A stretch of 64,000 nucleotides of DNA from Acanthaster planci. Its lineage: Eukaryota > Echinodermata > Asteroidea > Valvatida > Acanthasteridae. A model generated the notes under the pieces. The model was not told the origin of the DNA and did no database searches. It worked only from the letters and a program-made list of their open reading frames with translations. The position numbers and the translations under genes are program-made. The DNA is taken from contig NW_019091629.1 in assembly GCF_001949145.1 (NCBI RefSeq), positions 126,001 through 190,000 on the forward strand, written 5' to 3'. This document shows positions 25,401 to 35,879 of the stretch, in pieces. Within the stretch, counting starts at the first letter, position 1. Every line of letters begins with the position of its first letter.

Positions 25401-28400
25401 TTCATAAGTTTTGCACTGTTGAATGCATCACTTTTTAGACGCAAGCAGTATCTGGTATCAGCACATTCAGCACTGATTATTGTTGACCCGTGAATTGCTC
25501 CATTTGTAGGTCCGGTTCTTTGATTCATGGTGTGGTGGCCTACCTGCTCCTGAACATTCTGAGAATCCACTGCGTTATAAATTCAAGTGAGTATTTGGAG
25601 GAGCGGCCTCATTCACTGTTATTTACCAGACTGGCATTTTGTACATGTGGGGCTCTATGTAAGTGTTGGGCATTTCGTTTGTCTAGCAATTTTTGTTCAT
25701 TGAATCTATTAGCGAATTAAGAGATTGCTATTTTTCTTGAAGATTGTTCAGCTTATGCCACTCAATGAATTGAGGTTGCCACTCAAGCTGGATTTGTTTT
25801 GGGTGAACCATTTGCTTAGCTGCATCAGTTGGAAGAGCTTCAATCTGGCATTCTGCTGGCAGTATGTGCCAATGTTCAGATCTTGCCCGATGGCCACTTT
25901 CTTTGATAACCCTAAAATGGGCCCTCTGTGGAAAATGAGCCTGATACCACACATGTGACCGACAACTTTTCTTCCAGTAAACATAGACCAAAAGAGTACA
26001 TTTGGGAAAAAAATAATAACAATTACATAGGATGTTCCCTGCAGTCATACTTTGAATGTGTTGACCGGTGTAATAGCCAAGACTGCAAGACCAACACGTG
26101 ACCTGCAGTCTGAATCCAAGCCACAAAATAAACTGCAGAAAAGCATTCCTTTGTTATCATTCACCCTGACACTTGTGGCTGGTTGTGTGTAACTTTCCCT
26201 TGGAATGACCCGACGCTTGGTCTTGGGATGGTGGCTATCATGAATCACTTGGGAATAATAAAAGTATTTAGGGAAAGTCGATTGTTGGGCTGGTTTTCCG
26301 GAGAATGCTCTGCCAACTGTGCAGGGGAGGGCTCAGAGGACATTCACCCCACCTTTTTCCACTTGCAGTTGGAGTGCTACTGCCTCAGTGGGGGCCATCA
26401 TGAGAGACGCCAAGTACCTGCAGAACGGAGAGGAGGTATTCATCCCTCCTGGCATGCTGATGCACGAGAGCAACGTCCAGGAGATCAACTTTTTGCCGGG
26501 CTTCCACCTGGAGGGCTACTTCAACCGCGACTCCACCAACTATGTCTTTGCCTACGGCATCCCCACGGCGCACACCGTCAGGCGGGGAACGCTCCGATAC
26601 AAGGTAATCCTGACTCCTGATGCCCTTTCTTCTGAAATATAACCTGCAAAGTCCTGCAAATTCTTCCGCATGAAAAGTAGATATATGCTCAATGCTCCAT
26701 GACCAGACCTTCAGCAAATCTATGGGGTACATGGAGACGTACATGTTCTTGTACACAAAGTCCATAACTAACCAGATTTCTTGATTATTTTTCCACCCTT
26801 TTATACTCTCTCCACATCCACCTTGCGCACAAGCCGATTCAGTAGTATACAGAGCATAATGTAAGGTGCTTTTCTTCCCTCCATCGGTTTATCCCCTTAT
26901 CTCTTTTGTCAGTTTCCAAAACTCCACGAGCCGATCTCTTGCCAAAGGAATTGTGTTATTTTATATCACTGTTGTAAATATGCTTGGTTGAACTTTACAT
27001 AAATAAATTTTGAGGGCATTGTACAAAGGAAATCTTGTAGTCTTGTAGTCGAGAAAGTGTCACTATCACTCTTAAACCTCGTCTAAATAATTCATTAGAG
27101 TCCTTGTTTGCAAACTGGCTATTAACCTACATGCAGAGGTTGAAATATTTTGGAGGTTGTCATGGAATAGTTCTCATTTGAAGCATCGGATAGTCTTTCT
27201 TGGACCCAACATTGGACCCCACAGATTTGTTTTTCAACATTATCAGGGTCTGAGAAAGAATCGTGGCTAGAATCAATTTCCACATGAACATTGTGGTTTG
27301 GATTTCAAGTGCTGTTGCCCACGCCGCATGCAAGGGATCTTGTGTCCTTTCAAAGAATGAAACCCTTTTTTTTTTTTCCAATTTATCTCAGGGTTTCTGC
27401 AAAACAGTAACCAGCTTCCCCAAGCTTGGGCTTGTAGATGACAAGCTACACCCGGCCTTGGTTGATGGTGCGCCAGACATCACTTGGGTAAGATTCCAGT
27501 TTTCTGAGTACCTCACCAACATCAGAAGTCCCCTTGCTGACCTGCCTCCCTGAAGCTAACTCCTACTCGGTAATTTCTCGGCACTGAACGTCGTTGTGCC
27601 ACGTACACACATCAGTACCTCAAACAAATGTGGGTTTGCGTGCTCTCAACCCCAATAAAAAATACAATGACCACTGGCATTAGGACAGTTTTAACCATTT
27701 GGAAGACAAGTAGGTACGGTATTCTGCCTCAAAAGCAAGTGTGTGGTATCAGTCACGACTGTAGAGTAACTCAAACTCTCAATATCTACCTTGAGCCCCC
27801 TGTCAACTGACAAGTAGTGTCAGGTTACACAGTGATGGCTGAATGTGCTTCTTGCATGGTGAATCACGACCGTCATCTGCTTCACATTGGCACGGCATAA
27901 CAAATGTCTTGATGGTAATTAATGGAGGACATGTTTTCTGTCTTCCCCTCCCCTCCAGCGTGCATTGCGTCAGTTCCAAATTGCATTCTTCAGTTGTACA
28001 ATGTAAACGTCACCGTGCCTCACATTATGCCGTATGGTGGCAACAGTTGTCATAAGGCATTCCACTTTCTCTTTCCTTTCATTCATACTGCATTAATCAT
28101 AAATCTGTAAATATACAGAATTCACAGTGTTGTACTTACCCTACCGTTGTTGGCAATTTTTTTCTGGAAGCATGAGCTCATGTGCAAGGTGCTGGGATGC
28201 GACACACAGACCAGCACAAGCCGTCTAGAGAGCATCATATATGACAGACTAGGACAAGATGAGGAGAGACTCAATGCAGTTCTACAGTAAGGGAGATGGT
28301 TACCACTCGTAATTTAAGTATGGGCCTAAGAATTTTAAGAAAAGACAGTGGTACCGTACTTTGGAAGCCCTTTTGCTTCAAGCAGGTTTTTTTATTTTTT

Positions 28401-31400
28401 AGTGTGGTTCTCTCTGCGACAGGATGATTATAAGAGTGATTTGCCAGCACACATATCTGAATTTGAATGGATTTTGAATAAATGTGACACTCAGGTGGCT
28501 TTAATTAGTGCGTTAGTGATGAGGCTTGACGCCCATAAACTCGGCAGTTGCAGCATTTGAATTTCACACACAAGTACGTTTGGTGGCGTTATATTTAAAA
28601 TCCCAGAAATGAACAGAAATTAACATAAACAGTTAGTGTGGGGAGGTAATAAAATATCTACTTTGGGAACTTTCTGGCTTTTTGCTCAATTTCCAGAATA
28701 ATAATCATAATTCAGGCATTTATATTGCGTTTTTACACAAAGTGGTAACACAACGCTTTACACATAAAATAAAGTAGTACAGAATGAGAAGATAATAAAA
28801 TAATGGGCTATTAGGCTAAAGACGCATGGAAAAGATGAGTTTCAAGCAATGTCTTGAATTTGGCGAGGGAAGTTGTGTGATGGATTTTGTTAGGAAGGGC
28901 CAATCTTCTCCTAATTTCCAGAGAGCATCTATTTTACCTTCTAACTAGATAGGAAGGTTCTAACACTTTCCACATGTTTGTTTAAGTGTTCAGAGATAAA
29001 GAATGTTTACAGAATGAGATACAATCTCATTAGCAAACGAGTTTGGCAAAGCTGCCTGAAGGAAGTGAGGAATAGTTCAATTTTGCCCTTTCAGACACAA
29101 ACAAGCACCTGTAAATGTGGTTTTGGGGGGCAATCGTGGACGTTCCTATTGTTCTCTTTTGTTCATACTTTAACTTTTTTGGAAGGCCTCTAATATGTTT
29201 TGTACACGGTTGGCAATCGTGGACATATCAGGAATCATGGACAGTCATTAATTCTTTTGTTTAACGTCCATGATTGTTTGGGAACATCACTGCACATCCT
29301 CACATATTTGGCATGGACATTCATTTCCTTTTGTGTAGTTGAGAAATGCCAGAGGAAACGCTCATTTCTCTGGACCACTACACCGTGTTATAAGGCATTC
29401 GTCTTGAGGTTTCCACTTTATTTTGTAACATATAACTGTAATGCTCAAAATGCCGCTGAAGGTGTTTCTGAGCTAGGTCTGTCTGCATACCACGCTTACA
29501 CAGCCTGCAGTGGACGGGTCTAGACACTGTCCCCAGGTCTACACAAAGATATTAAAGGTTTGTACAATATGGTCAGATCATTTTGACTCTTATACTTGTC
29601 AGATTGGGATTGCTGTCGGACACAGTAGTCAACAAGCAGAACTCCCTGTTGGACACACTGTCCACATACCTCAGTCACACACTAGCCTATGGTGAGTAGT
29701 GACCTGTACCTCAGTTATGGGGCTCCGTTCTGCTGTTTATTTTATGCCGCATCACATGTGTGCAAGTTCAAATTTGACATTACCATACAGTGTATGTACA
29801 AATTTCAAAATGTCTTTTAAATCACCGGTCGCCATGCACACTCTGGCCGATGGCAAGTGATGTTTGCTGTGAACTCTATACTTGTAAGAATCCCCTTGGT
29901 GTTGACAAAGAAGGAGAGCACTGACAGACATTTAACTGTTTAAAATGCCACATATTTGTGCACATTCAGATGAAAATAGGTCTCTAGTACATGTACTTGA
30001 CACTATGACTTGGGCTCAGTGTATGTATACCAGTTGTCCCCAGCAGTAGAGCTTTTAACCTGTCAGTTGTAGGTTTAAGTGTCCAAACCTTCAACAAAGC
30101 ACAGTGTGGACCTGACTGATATCTTAAATCACATTTTTCTATTGATACGACAAAGGAACAATCAGTTGTGCTACACAGTCTCTTCCAAGACCTCCAGCGT
30201 GGGGCACCCATTGACTGTACTCTCCTAGGTGCATTTTATCAGAGTGTGCACAAATATATGTGGTGTCTTTACTTGGTTGCTGGGCACATAGAAGCAAAAG
30301 CATTCAAATGTCTGCACCATACGTTTATCTCTTCATTTGTAGCCATGTTTCAGGGTTGCACAGAGGGTATAATGCCTTAAAGAGTACAGTGTGAACCTTT
30401 CTTTTTTCCCATTGCTTCCAAGTTTCAAAGATTCTGAGGTTTGTTGTGTCTTGTTTTGGGTTCGTTAATTTTTAGGATTTTGTTTTTCTCCGGATGACAT
30501 CCTCGCATTGTGACGATCATTTGGTTTTCCACTACTAGCTGAATAGTTGCAAGTTTTTTCTTTGAGCGCTTTGGCACAGAGAACCACAGTGCCTCATAAC
30601 AGCTGAGCTAAAGTACGTCCGTCTTTTTCCCTCGCACAGAGAATGGGGAACGTGATCTGGTTATCATGAAGCACCGCATCGGTGTAGAGTGGCCTAACAA
30701 AATAACCAGCACCGAGGAGATCAGCCTGACCGTCTACGGCGATGCCTACGGGTACTCTGCCATGGCCAAGATGGTTGGCTACCCAACAGCAATCGCAGCC
30801 AAAATGATCATGGATGGTGAGTAATGCAACTCTCTCTAGCTAGTCAGCAGCACTCCTTCTACCGCATCATGGCGTTGGCAGCAGGCACAAGCTTTTTAAC
30901 TTGATGTGACAACATCATTAAATTCTGCACTCTTCAGCATTTTCCTTCCAGACTGCCGTTTCCTAAAACACGTAAGCTGCAATGTGCACGTACATGTACA
31001 TTCAAGTGTATATTTTTTTACGGTACATGAAGACATTGCAGGGTTTGTGTACAGTCTGTTTATGGACTTCTCAAAACACTGAGTGTAAAACACTCAAGAA
31101 ATTTGCAAATAACAAAATCCTAGAAATCAGAACCCCCCCCCGATGCAACATTACATCAAAAGTCATTACTGGCTGATGCTAGCACACTGGCCCTGGTAAG
31201 TATAGTCTTGAGCGGGAAGATGTCAGTTCATGTACTCAGAAAGCTGTGGTATCAAGTTGCTTACAAGTAACCTGCTCGTGTGACATTACTTCAGTTTAAA
31301 CCACGCCCACTGCACATGCACTGCACATAGAGTTACCAGCATTGATTGCCGTTTACGTGGAACCATGGAACCAGAAGTTAACATTCAACTTCAGGGATCG

Positions 31401-32080
31401 TCCAATGGGAGCCTACAAATCGCGGCGTGTCCACATGTATGAAGAGTCCGGGTGCATGAAGAGTCCGCATGTATGAAGAGTCCGCATGTATGATGAGTCC
31501 GGGTGTATGACGAAGTCACTTACAAATGGATACTTTGGAAGCTTTGTTTGTCGTGAGCTCCTTTGGGCAATGATAGAATGGTGTTTGTGCAGTCAAATAC
31601 CATATGCTTGTAATTTAAGCTACACCTACTGAATAGGAATCTGTTCTGGCCTGAGCCGCTGGCTTGTTGGGCCAGGGTTTATCCTTGACATACATGTAAA
31701 AAGGACTGAAGATATTTCTACTTCTCCCTGGATGAGATGCAAATTCATCAGCGGTTACTCCCTAGATAGTGCAGGTACCCATTATGTTCCTGGGTGGGGA
31801 GAGAGGCAAGCAGGGGTAAAGTGACTTGTCTAAGGCCACAACAGATGGCCAGCAGCTGGATTCGAATCCCCGACCCTCTTATTGTGAATTGCATGTCACT
31901 CCATGCAAATAGCATCCTGTATATTTCTGTCCTCTTTTGACAAGAAGTCTTGTTCTTACGACAGGTGAGATTCTGCAGAAAGGCGTCGTCCTCCCCTTCT
32001 CTAAGGACATCTATCACCTGATCCTGAACCGACTCAAGGCAGAGGATATCAGGGCAGCCTCACGGACTGTCCATCACTGA
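1976..32080 (+). CDS. AASS: AASS: alpha-aminoadipic semialdehyde synthase (LKR/SDH), 22 coding exons
   Basis: Bifunctional mitochondrial enzyme starting lysine breakdown. It joins lysine and 2-oxoglutarate to saccharopine with NADPH, then cleaves that with NAD+ to glutamate and aminoadipic semialdehyde. Exons I joined: 1976-2215, 2895-3071, 4132-4284, 4771-4917, 7169-7247, 7964-8091, 9042-9325, 13296-13407, 15820-15879, 17763-17836, 18284-18304, 21948-22066, 22873-23002, 23828-23938, 25020-25128, 25510-25586, 26369-26603, 27392-27487, 28171-28286, 29603-29691, 30640-30816, 31965-32080. Every join uses GT-AG and keeps phase: 2850 coding nt, 949 residues, against about 926 in human. Family recognition rests on motifs such as [30 protein letters not shown]-like [32 protein letters not shown] and NRDSTNY. 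I see no frameshift, internal stop or missing domain. The 5' UTR upstream of 1941 is unresolved. Confidence 0.98.
2216..2894 (+). other. AASS intron 1
   Basis: Flanked by the donor GTATGC after GAG and the acceptor CTTCTCAG. AT-rich, and I see no further gene or clear transposon in it. Confidence 0.8.
3072..4131 (+). other. AASS intron 2, with repeat remnants
   Basis: Around 3470-3660 is an AT-rich stretch (ATAAGCTCCATCAGTGC then A/T-rich tail) that looks like a degraded interspersed repeat. At 3924-3960 the sequence AGAGATGG...CACCACAAACCTTTACC resembles one arm of the hairpin at 16242-16317. Nothing coding is seen. Confidence 0.5.
4486..4657 (+). repeat. dispersed repeat family B, copy 1
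   Basis: Shares blocks with 12158-12330 in the same order: GCCCTGAGCTGGA / GCCCCGAGTTGGA, GGAGGCTCCTTTGGT (identical), CCA-CAAAATGA-CACTC and GGCTCTTTTCAACC (identical) followed by AGGGCA. It lies in AASS intron 3. I could not define clear termini or assign a class. Confidence 0.65.
5738..6418 (-). mobile_element. MITE family A, copy 2, interrupted by another element
   Basis: The right end, TGGACCCCTAATTTCTGG then AATTACCC (6393-6418), is the family A terminus. The left end (5738 onward) is a decayed version that still reads GGTCCATTTTTC then CCATCTGACATAT. The body after 6254 (GTAAGTTCAGAACA, AATAGTTTGAAAT, AAAGGTCAGATGTAACAGG) matches the intact copy at 50194-50438 block for block. Positions 5786-6254 have no counterpart there and are a separate insertion. 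Confidence 0.8.
5786..6254. mobile_element. 469-bp element nested inside MITE A copy 2
   Basis: The left end ATGGGTCGAGTTCGGGCAG and the reverse complement of the right end, ATGGCTGAGTACGGGTGGC, are imperfect inverted repeats. The interior is more GC/CpG-rich than the host MITE and itself contains reversed blocks (CGAACGGTGGG / CGTTCGAGCGACC; ACCCAAGAACA occurs twice). There is no transposase. The exact ends and target duplication are uncertain because both hosting ends are diverged. Confidence 0.65.
7574..7836. mobile_element. MITE family C (263 bp, TIRs of about 40 bp)
   Basis: The left end GGGTCATTCCATGAGGTTGG and the reverse complement of the right end, GGGCCATTCCATTAGGTTGG, match. Similarity runs on through GGCACAATTTG-GACG-TGTCC. 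TCAT precedes it and TTAT follows, a possible decayed 4-bp duplication. It has no coding capacity and sits in AASS intron 5. Its first bases resemble those of family A (GGGTAATTCCA), hinting at a related transposase source. Confidence 0.85.
8555..8775 (+). mobile_element. tRNA-derived SINE, family S1
   Basis: A degraded tRNA-like head has an A-box-like CCAAGTGGTTAA and a B-box GGTTTGAATCC (8610-8620). It is followed by a body reading CAGCTGCTGGC, CACTTCACCCCTG, TCTCTCCAACCAGGAGTATG and AATGGGTAT. The same order of blocks appears reversed at 31720-31900. This layout (tRNA head plus conserved body) is typical of widespread metazoan SINEs. Confidence 0.75.
9326..13295 (+). other. AASS intron 7 (about 4 kb)
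   Basis: Holds family B repeat copy 2 (12158-12330) and scattered TACATGTA motifs (for example 10644-10656 and 12838-12850). Otherwise I see no gene or transposon with recognisable ends. Confidence 0.6.
12158..12330 (+). repeat. dispersed repeat family B, copy 2
   Basis: The better-preserved partner of 4486-4657, with the same orientation and block order (GAGTTGGAGCAGTTTTCC, GGAGGCTCCTTTGGT, GGGCGCATCACTGCCAGC, GGCTCTTTTCAACC). Class unknown. Confidence 0.65.
13725..13915 (-). mobile_element. tRNA-derived SINE, family S2
   Basis: Read on the minus strand it starts with a tRNA-like head (TGGCATAGTGGTT, then CCCGGGCTCAATTTCTGG as a decayed B-box). The body has CACATGTGGACTGGG, TTTCAGTCCTTATCCAGG and GGGTTTTCCTCC, a conserved SINE-like body. 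It lies in AASS intron 8. Confidence 0.65.
14107..15182. mobile_element. non-autonomous hAT-type element (1076 bp) with 8-bp target duplication
   Basis: The left end TAGTGCTGCA and the right end TGCAGCACTG are inverted repeats of the hAT form CAGTGCTGCA. CTCGGCAC (14099-14106) and CTTGGCAC (15183-15190) flank it, an 8-bp duplication with one mismatch, as the hAT superfamily makes. Subterminal regions are full of GGTTC / GAACC words (for example CGGTTCACATACGGTTCGG), plausible transposase-binding repeats. The interior has no transposase motifs or long reading frame. Confidence 0.85.
15820..18304 (+). CDS. AASS: AASS exons 9-11: LKR-SDH linker with a 21-nt micro-exon
   Basis: Three short exons (60, 74 and 21 nt) encode residues about 441-492, between the reductase and dehydrogenase halves. 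Exon 10 contains [16 protein letters not shown], matching the conserved end of the LKR half. Exon 11 (18284-18304) is a micro-exon reading P-KEESPH-V across its junctions, in phase 2 on both sides. I chose the donor GTAAGT at 18305 because it alone keeps the frame into exon 12. The alternative GT at 18303 would not. Confidence 0.85.
16242..16317 (+). repeat. 76-nt miRNA-like hairpin / foldback repeat
   Basis: The 5' arm starts GATAGGTTTGCGGTAACACC and the 3' arm ends GGTGCTACCACAAACCTATC, its near-perfect reverse complement. Pairing continues through ATGGATAT for about 33 bp, with few mismatches, to a loop around CTCAAAAAAG. It lies in AASS intron 9. A decayed half-copy at about 3924-3960 suggests a repeat family rather than a unique miRNA gene. 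Confidence 0.85.
16318..16563. mobile_element. foldback MITE, family D (TIRs of about 43 bp)
   Basis: The left end reads AGGGCCCTTTTCCAGTACTT. The right end, reverse complemented, reads AGGTCCGTTTTCCAATACTC. Similarity continues through CAACTTCG-CTC-TCTCAGGCTTC. It directly abuts the hairpin at 16242-16317, so one may have inserted at the edge of the other. There is no reading frame of note and no clear target duplication. Confidence 0.8.
17020..17222. mobile_element. hAT-type MITE, family E, copy 1 (203 bp)
   Basis: It begins CAATGTTGTAGTTGAGACC and, on the reverse strand from the other end, CAGTGCTTTAGCCGAGACC. The perfect duplication ACAGTATT flanks it at 17012-17019 and 17223-17230. Terminal CAnTG and an 8-bp duplication are hAT hallmarks. 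The interior repeats ACAAGACC / GGTCTTGT several times. Further copies: 52288-52406 (+, left end lost) and about 26045-26190 (reversed). Confidence 0.9.
17577..17645 (+). repeat. tRNA-like pseudogene or SINE head
   Basis: TTGCTCATGTGGTAGAGCAC resembles a tRNA D-arm/A-box, and GAGGTCGCAGGTTCAAATCT a T-arm/B-box, at tRNA-like spacing. The acceptor stem does not pair, so this is not a functional tRNA. It is most likely the head of a SINE in AASS intron 9. Confidence 0.6.
18305..21947 (+). other. AASS intron 11 (about 3.6 kb)
   Basis: AT-rich. At 20187-20220 the word ATAATGCCCGCTG occurs twice in tandem. TACATGTA runs occur near 18748-18768 and 19517-19530. I see no gene or element with clear ends. 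Confidence 0.55.
21948..32080 (+). CDS. AASS: AASS exons 12-22: saccharopine dehydrogenase half (about residues 492-949)
   Basis: The dehydrogenase opens with a Rossmann dinucleotide-binding loop, [12 protein letters not shown] (glycines at residues 509 and 511). It continues with VISLLPY-like [12 protein letters not shown] (exons 13-14), [18 protein letters not shown] (exon 15), [18 protein letters not shown] (residues 656 onward, exon 16) and a C-terminal domain with [20 protein letters not shown] (exon 21). The final exon has [11 protein letters not shown] and the TGA at 32078. Vertebrate AASS has Tyr just before the CGGLPAPE motif; here it is Trp655. No part of the domain is missing. Confidence 0.95.
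22067..25509 (+). other. AASS introns 12-15 region (between exons listed under AASS)
   Basis: The four introns here are AT-rich, with no recognisable coding sequence beyond exons 13-15. Intron 14 has an A/T-rich stretch (about 24300-24480) that looks like a decayed repeat tail. Confidence 0.5.
26045..26190 (-). mobile_element. hAT-type MITE, family E, decayed copy
   Basis: The minus strand reads CAGGGTGAATGATAACAAAG, then GGAATG, TGCAGTTTATTT, GTGGCTTGGATTCAGACTG and TTGGTCTTG. This parallels 17098-17190 of copy 1 block by block. The termini are lost. It lies in AASS intron 16. Confidence 0.7.
28690..28925. repeat. interspersed repeat with CAACGCTTTACAC motif
   Basis: The segment begins with a TTTATATTGCGTTTTTACAC-type sequence, followed by CAACGCTTTACACATAAA. 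This word pair recurs at the edges of interspersed repeats in many animals. It lies in AASS intron 19. Class and ends could not be set from one copy. Confidence 0.4.
31434..31517 (+). repeat. minisatellite, about 17-bp unit, 5 copies
   Basis: Successive units read CATGTATGAAGAGTCCGG, GTGCATGAAGAGTCCG, CATGTATGAAGAGTCCG, CATGTATGATGAGTCCGG and GTGTATGACGAAGTC. It lies in AASS intron 21. Confidence 0.9.
31720..31900 (-). mobile_element. tRNA-derived SINE, family S1, copy 2
   Basis: On the minus strand: GGGGATTCGAATCCAGCTGC (B-box and start of body), CACTTTACCCCTG, CTCTCCCCACCCAGGAACAT, AATGGGTACCTG. The block order is as in the copy at 8555-8775. It lies just upstream of AASS exon 22. Confidence 0.75.
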
Positions 32081-35000
32081 GGTCCCTCGTGCAATGCAGA
32101 TTCCCAGAGTCAAGATAAGGGTTTAAAATAGTGAAGATTTTTCCATAAAGTAACTGAGTGAAGTGAATGAAGGACGTTTTAGGAACCAGCTTTCAAAAGA
32201 CTGGAGACTCTTTATGCAATAAGGTGGATAGGTTGTACAGTTTTCCATGAAGGACCGTAAGTTTATTGCAGGGTTGGCTTAAAGTCTGAAGGCTCATTAA
32301 TCAGAAGGTTTGATACTCAGCACACATGTATACCCAAGGATTCATTGAAGTAGGGTTCATCAGTCCAAACATTTGGTGTAGTGGAAGGTTCCAAGGATCC
32401 TTTAATCCATTGAACCTTGTGACTGTCAAGACGATTGGACCACCGAGTGTAACCATTTTTTATGCACTGTTAAGAGATCATGCAGCATTCAGTGACTAGT
32501 ACCATTGGCAATGGAGTGCAGAATCTAGCACAGAAAATTGAAGGGCTTTGCTGGAGGGCCCTGTCTTCATGTAAGCGTTTTTATAGCTGAATGATTGATG
32601 CCGACAGCAAATGTTTGCATGCTAAACTGACTGGTTAACACACCTGAAATGAATTTGAATTGTGAAGATGTTTGAGGGTTTCAGGCCACCTTCCGACGTT
32701 CATGTGAATCGCAGTGTTCAAAACATCTGATATGGTTTATTCCCTGTGTTGTACCTGTGTCCTTTTTTGGTTCTCTGAGTGGATTGTAATATGAGGTGTT
32801 ACGGCTTGGTGACTGTCATCCAAGCACCAACCTACTTTGACAGGATGCATTGGATGAATTGGAATGCAGCTGTCAGGATCGGCATATGCAAGAAATGCTC
32901 CTTGCATTTGCAAGACTCCAGTTCTAGTTTGATTTTTCTGGTTGTTTCTCAGACTGCTGTCCTGCCATTTTAAGGACAACTGTTTAAACTCTGTATTCAG
33001 CTTTCTATGTACCCATTTCCAAATTTTACTTTTTTACCACACTGGGCTTGGTTTTCACTTCGTGACATAAAATGTCAGTATGCCATTTGAACTTGGGAAA
33101 TGGCCTGATTACAACATTGGTCCACTGTGTTGCAAGAAAGGCCCCCGTCAGAAAAGCTTGGCAGTGGCTTGAAATTACACTCAACTCTAGACTCCTAGAA
33201 ATTTAAAGATGAGGCAGGTCACTGCAACCAAAAGGCATGAAGGTGCGTGCCGCAAAATAATAATCTTACTAGCACCTGTAGATGTGTCTGAAGAAAATGC
33301 AAATGGTGGCAGGGCAAGTTTTTGGTCATTTGAGTGGACGCAGTCGAAAATTTCAGAATTATAACCACAGATCAGTTCCACCAGTATTTAAAGAGTTCAT
33401 GGTGGCCTTTTTTTCTGTAAGAGTGATGAACCCTCATCCCTTTTTACATGCTTCAAAGAAAATTTGAAAAACGTGTTTTAAACTATATTTTAATACAGTT
33501 ATTTATGAACAGGTTCATAGGACCCTATCATACAAGCCTCACTTGGTTTTTTTTTTACCTGTTTAATACTAACTGAAGACATTCTGCTGCTCGAAGGCTG
33601 CAGACATGCTGGCCCTACGGGAGCACTCCCTCTGCTGTTTGCATCACTCTTGAGCTAGTGTGCGATCGCTCAAAATGACTCAAACTATGTCAGACTGATC
33701 ATGCAGGGGTCAGTATGTTTGCTGCCAAGGAGCATCTCAAAAGTCTCCCATTAATATGTATTGAAATGTTGAAGTGTCGTACGGCATTTGATGGAAAGCC
33801 ACTTCTTTGGACTATTTTTATCAAAGCTTTCTTATTGTTTTGGTTCATAACTTGAAACTGTACATATTTAAAGGGCCATGATGCAAATTTTACTTTTACA
33901 TGTTTTGTGCAGCTTTCTGTTCCTCTTAACTTTGACATCAATTTTTCGTACATTTAACTCTCCCTGAAAAGCACAGGTTTATTACACGTTTAAACTTTTC
34001 CATGCCTTTCCTGACAATTGAGAGCACTGTGGCTGTGATGTCATCTCAGGAAGACACAGTTTATATGGGTGGATTGTGTGCAAATTGTGAATTTAAAATT
34101 TGCTTGTTGAAAATACTTGTTAGAGGACTTTGCTTTACATGCCAACTGTTGGGAACTAAATTGACAAGTCAACAAAGTAACAAAATTTGTGACAGCAAAA
34201 TATCCAAACTTAGGACAACTTTTTGTTCGTACTTTTACTCATATAGAAAAATGCTATATTGCATGGGCCTTCTGTAGATATTTAAGATGGTAAATCATGG
34301 GCAGCATCATTGCTGGTTGTCAAGGAACTGGTGTGCTGGTGTACTGGCACAGTCCTGGAGTAAAAAAAATGGAAAACATACCACCCCCACCCTTGCTGTC
34401 AATATAATGCATCAGTTTTGGTTTCCTGAATATGTTAATGCTTTCTGAACGGTAGATGTTCAACACAATGTGTCTATTTATCACTTTGTGCAATTGATCC
34501 AAGCTTGTATCTTCACCTACCAGTAACATTGGTACATTGCTGTGTCGTCATTAATTGCAAATAACTATGTTTTCTTTTGTCGATCCCACTAATGCTGAGC
34601 AAATCAAATACCAGAGAAAATGGCACTGTGTTAGTATTGCAGAGGAGGCTTGCCATTTTGTTTCATCTTGCATTAAACAGGAATGCTGCTTGACTTGTGA
34701 AAGAGGCATTATTTTTGTAGCATAGAGATTATTTTTTCAGAATACCAGAAAATCATTTGAATGTGGAGTGAGTTGATATGAAGTAATTTTGGCCGTATGC
34801 AATGTCAAGATTACTCCTTCCATTTGTACTCTTAATGGGAGCCAATTTCATGATGATCACCAACGTTTGATAAGTGCAGAAAATATCAGCTCAGCAGCAA
34901 TTGGCCTGGTTACCAGCCAAAACAACAGGCGATGTGTACTACACCTATCTGGTTTCCTGCTCACATTTGCTTAGCACACACGTTGACTTAATTCTTTTTA

Positions 35001-35370
35001 CTGAAACATCTCCGTGAAGTTGGCCGCAGGCTGGTGAGTGTATAGTTTCACTGGCTGTCCCATCGGGGTGTTTAAAACACAATTCTTTTTAAAAACTGGA
35101 ATCCCCAATCTGCACGTTATTAATTTTTTGAGGATTTCAAGTGAAACATGAAACAAGAAGATGGGCTGGCAATAAGTGTCAGAATGAGGTTTTCATTTTT
35201 GTAGTTCTTGACAGAGCAGTTTATCTGGAGGGCCAGTTGAAGGTTTTGTTTCAGTTCTCTCTCATTTGGGGGCATTTATCTACTTTTTCTGTATCAAAAC
35301 TTCGCCTTTTTGTAACTAATTCACTCGGAGGGAGGAGCCGATCGGTTTTTTCTCGCCAAGAGATAATAAA
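32081..35370 (+). other. AASS: AASS 3' UTR and downstream flank
   Basis: No coding signal follows the TGA at 32078. Candidate poly(A) signals are ATTAAA at 34672-34677 and AATAAA at 35365-35370. I found no earlier AATAAA downstream of the stop, so the 3' UTR may be long (up to about 3.3 kb). This is inference without transcript data. Confidence 0.35.
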
Positions 35371-35879
35371 TTACATGCCTGGTAATAATGTGGCATAATC
35401 TGGATAAAAATGACACTAACCCAAGAAATGACTGGGAAATAATGTGTAGCTGGAATTAAAATCGGATCGATGGAGCTATGTCATTTAAGTTGAAATACAA
35501 TTTGCTGCTCTGTTTTTTCGTTGTTTTTAAATGAAATATGTAGGTAAGTTTGCCAGTAATGTGTGAAATATTGAATTAAATGATTCTCGGTTTTAGTACC
35601 GAAACCATCAATGTGATCACGTTTGGCAGTTTTGTGTGTCCTTTTTTTTTCCATTCAAAAAATTGAATTGTTGTCGCAGATTTTGCTTCAGTTCAGAGGG
35701 TTGCAAAAAAGTGGAACTCATGATATGGCACTGCACATGTAAATTGGATGGTGCATTATCGGATATAAATAATTACATGGTTAGGCATTTCGGTATCACC
35801 TCCACCATTAAATATAAAGCAGTAAGGAGCTACTTTATTTTTGCATTTAAAATGAGCTCTTTCTCATCTGGTCGAATGT

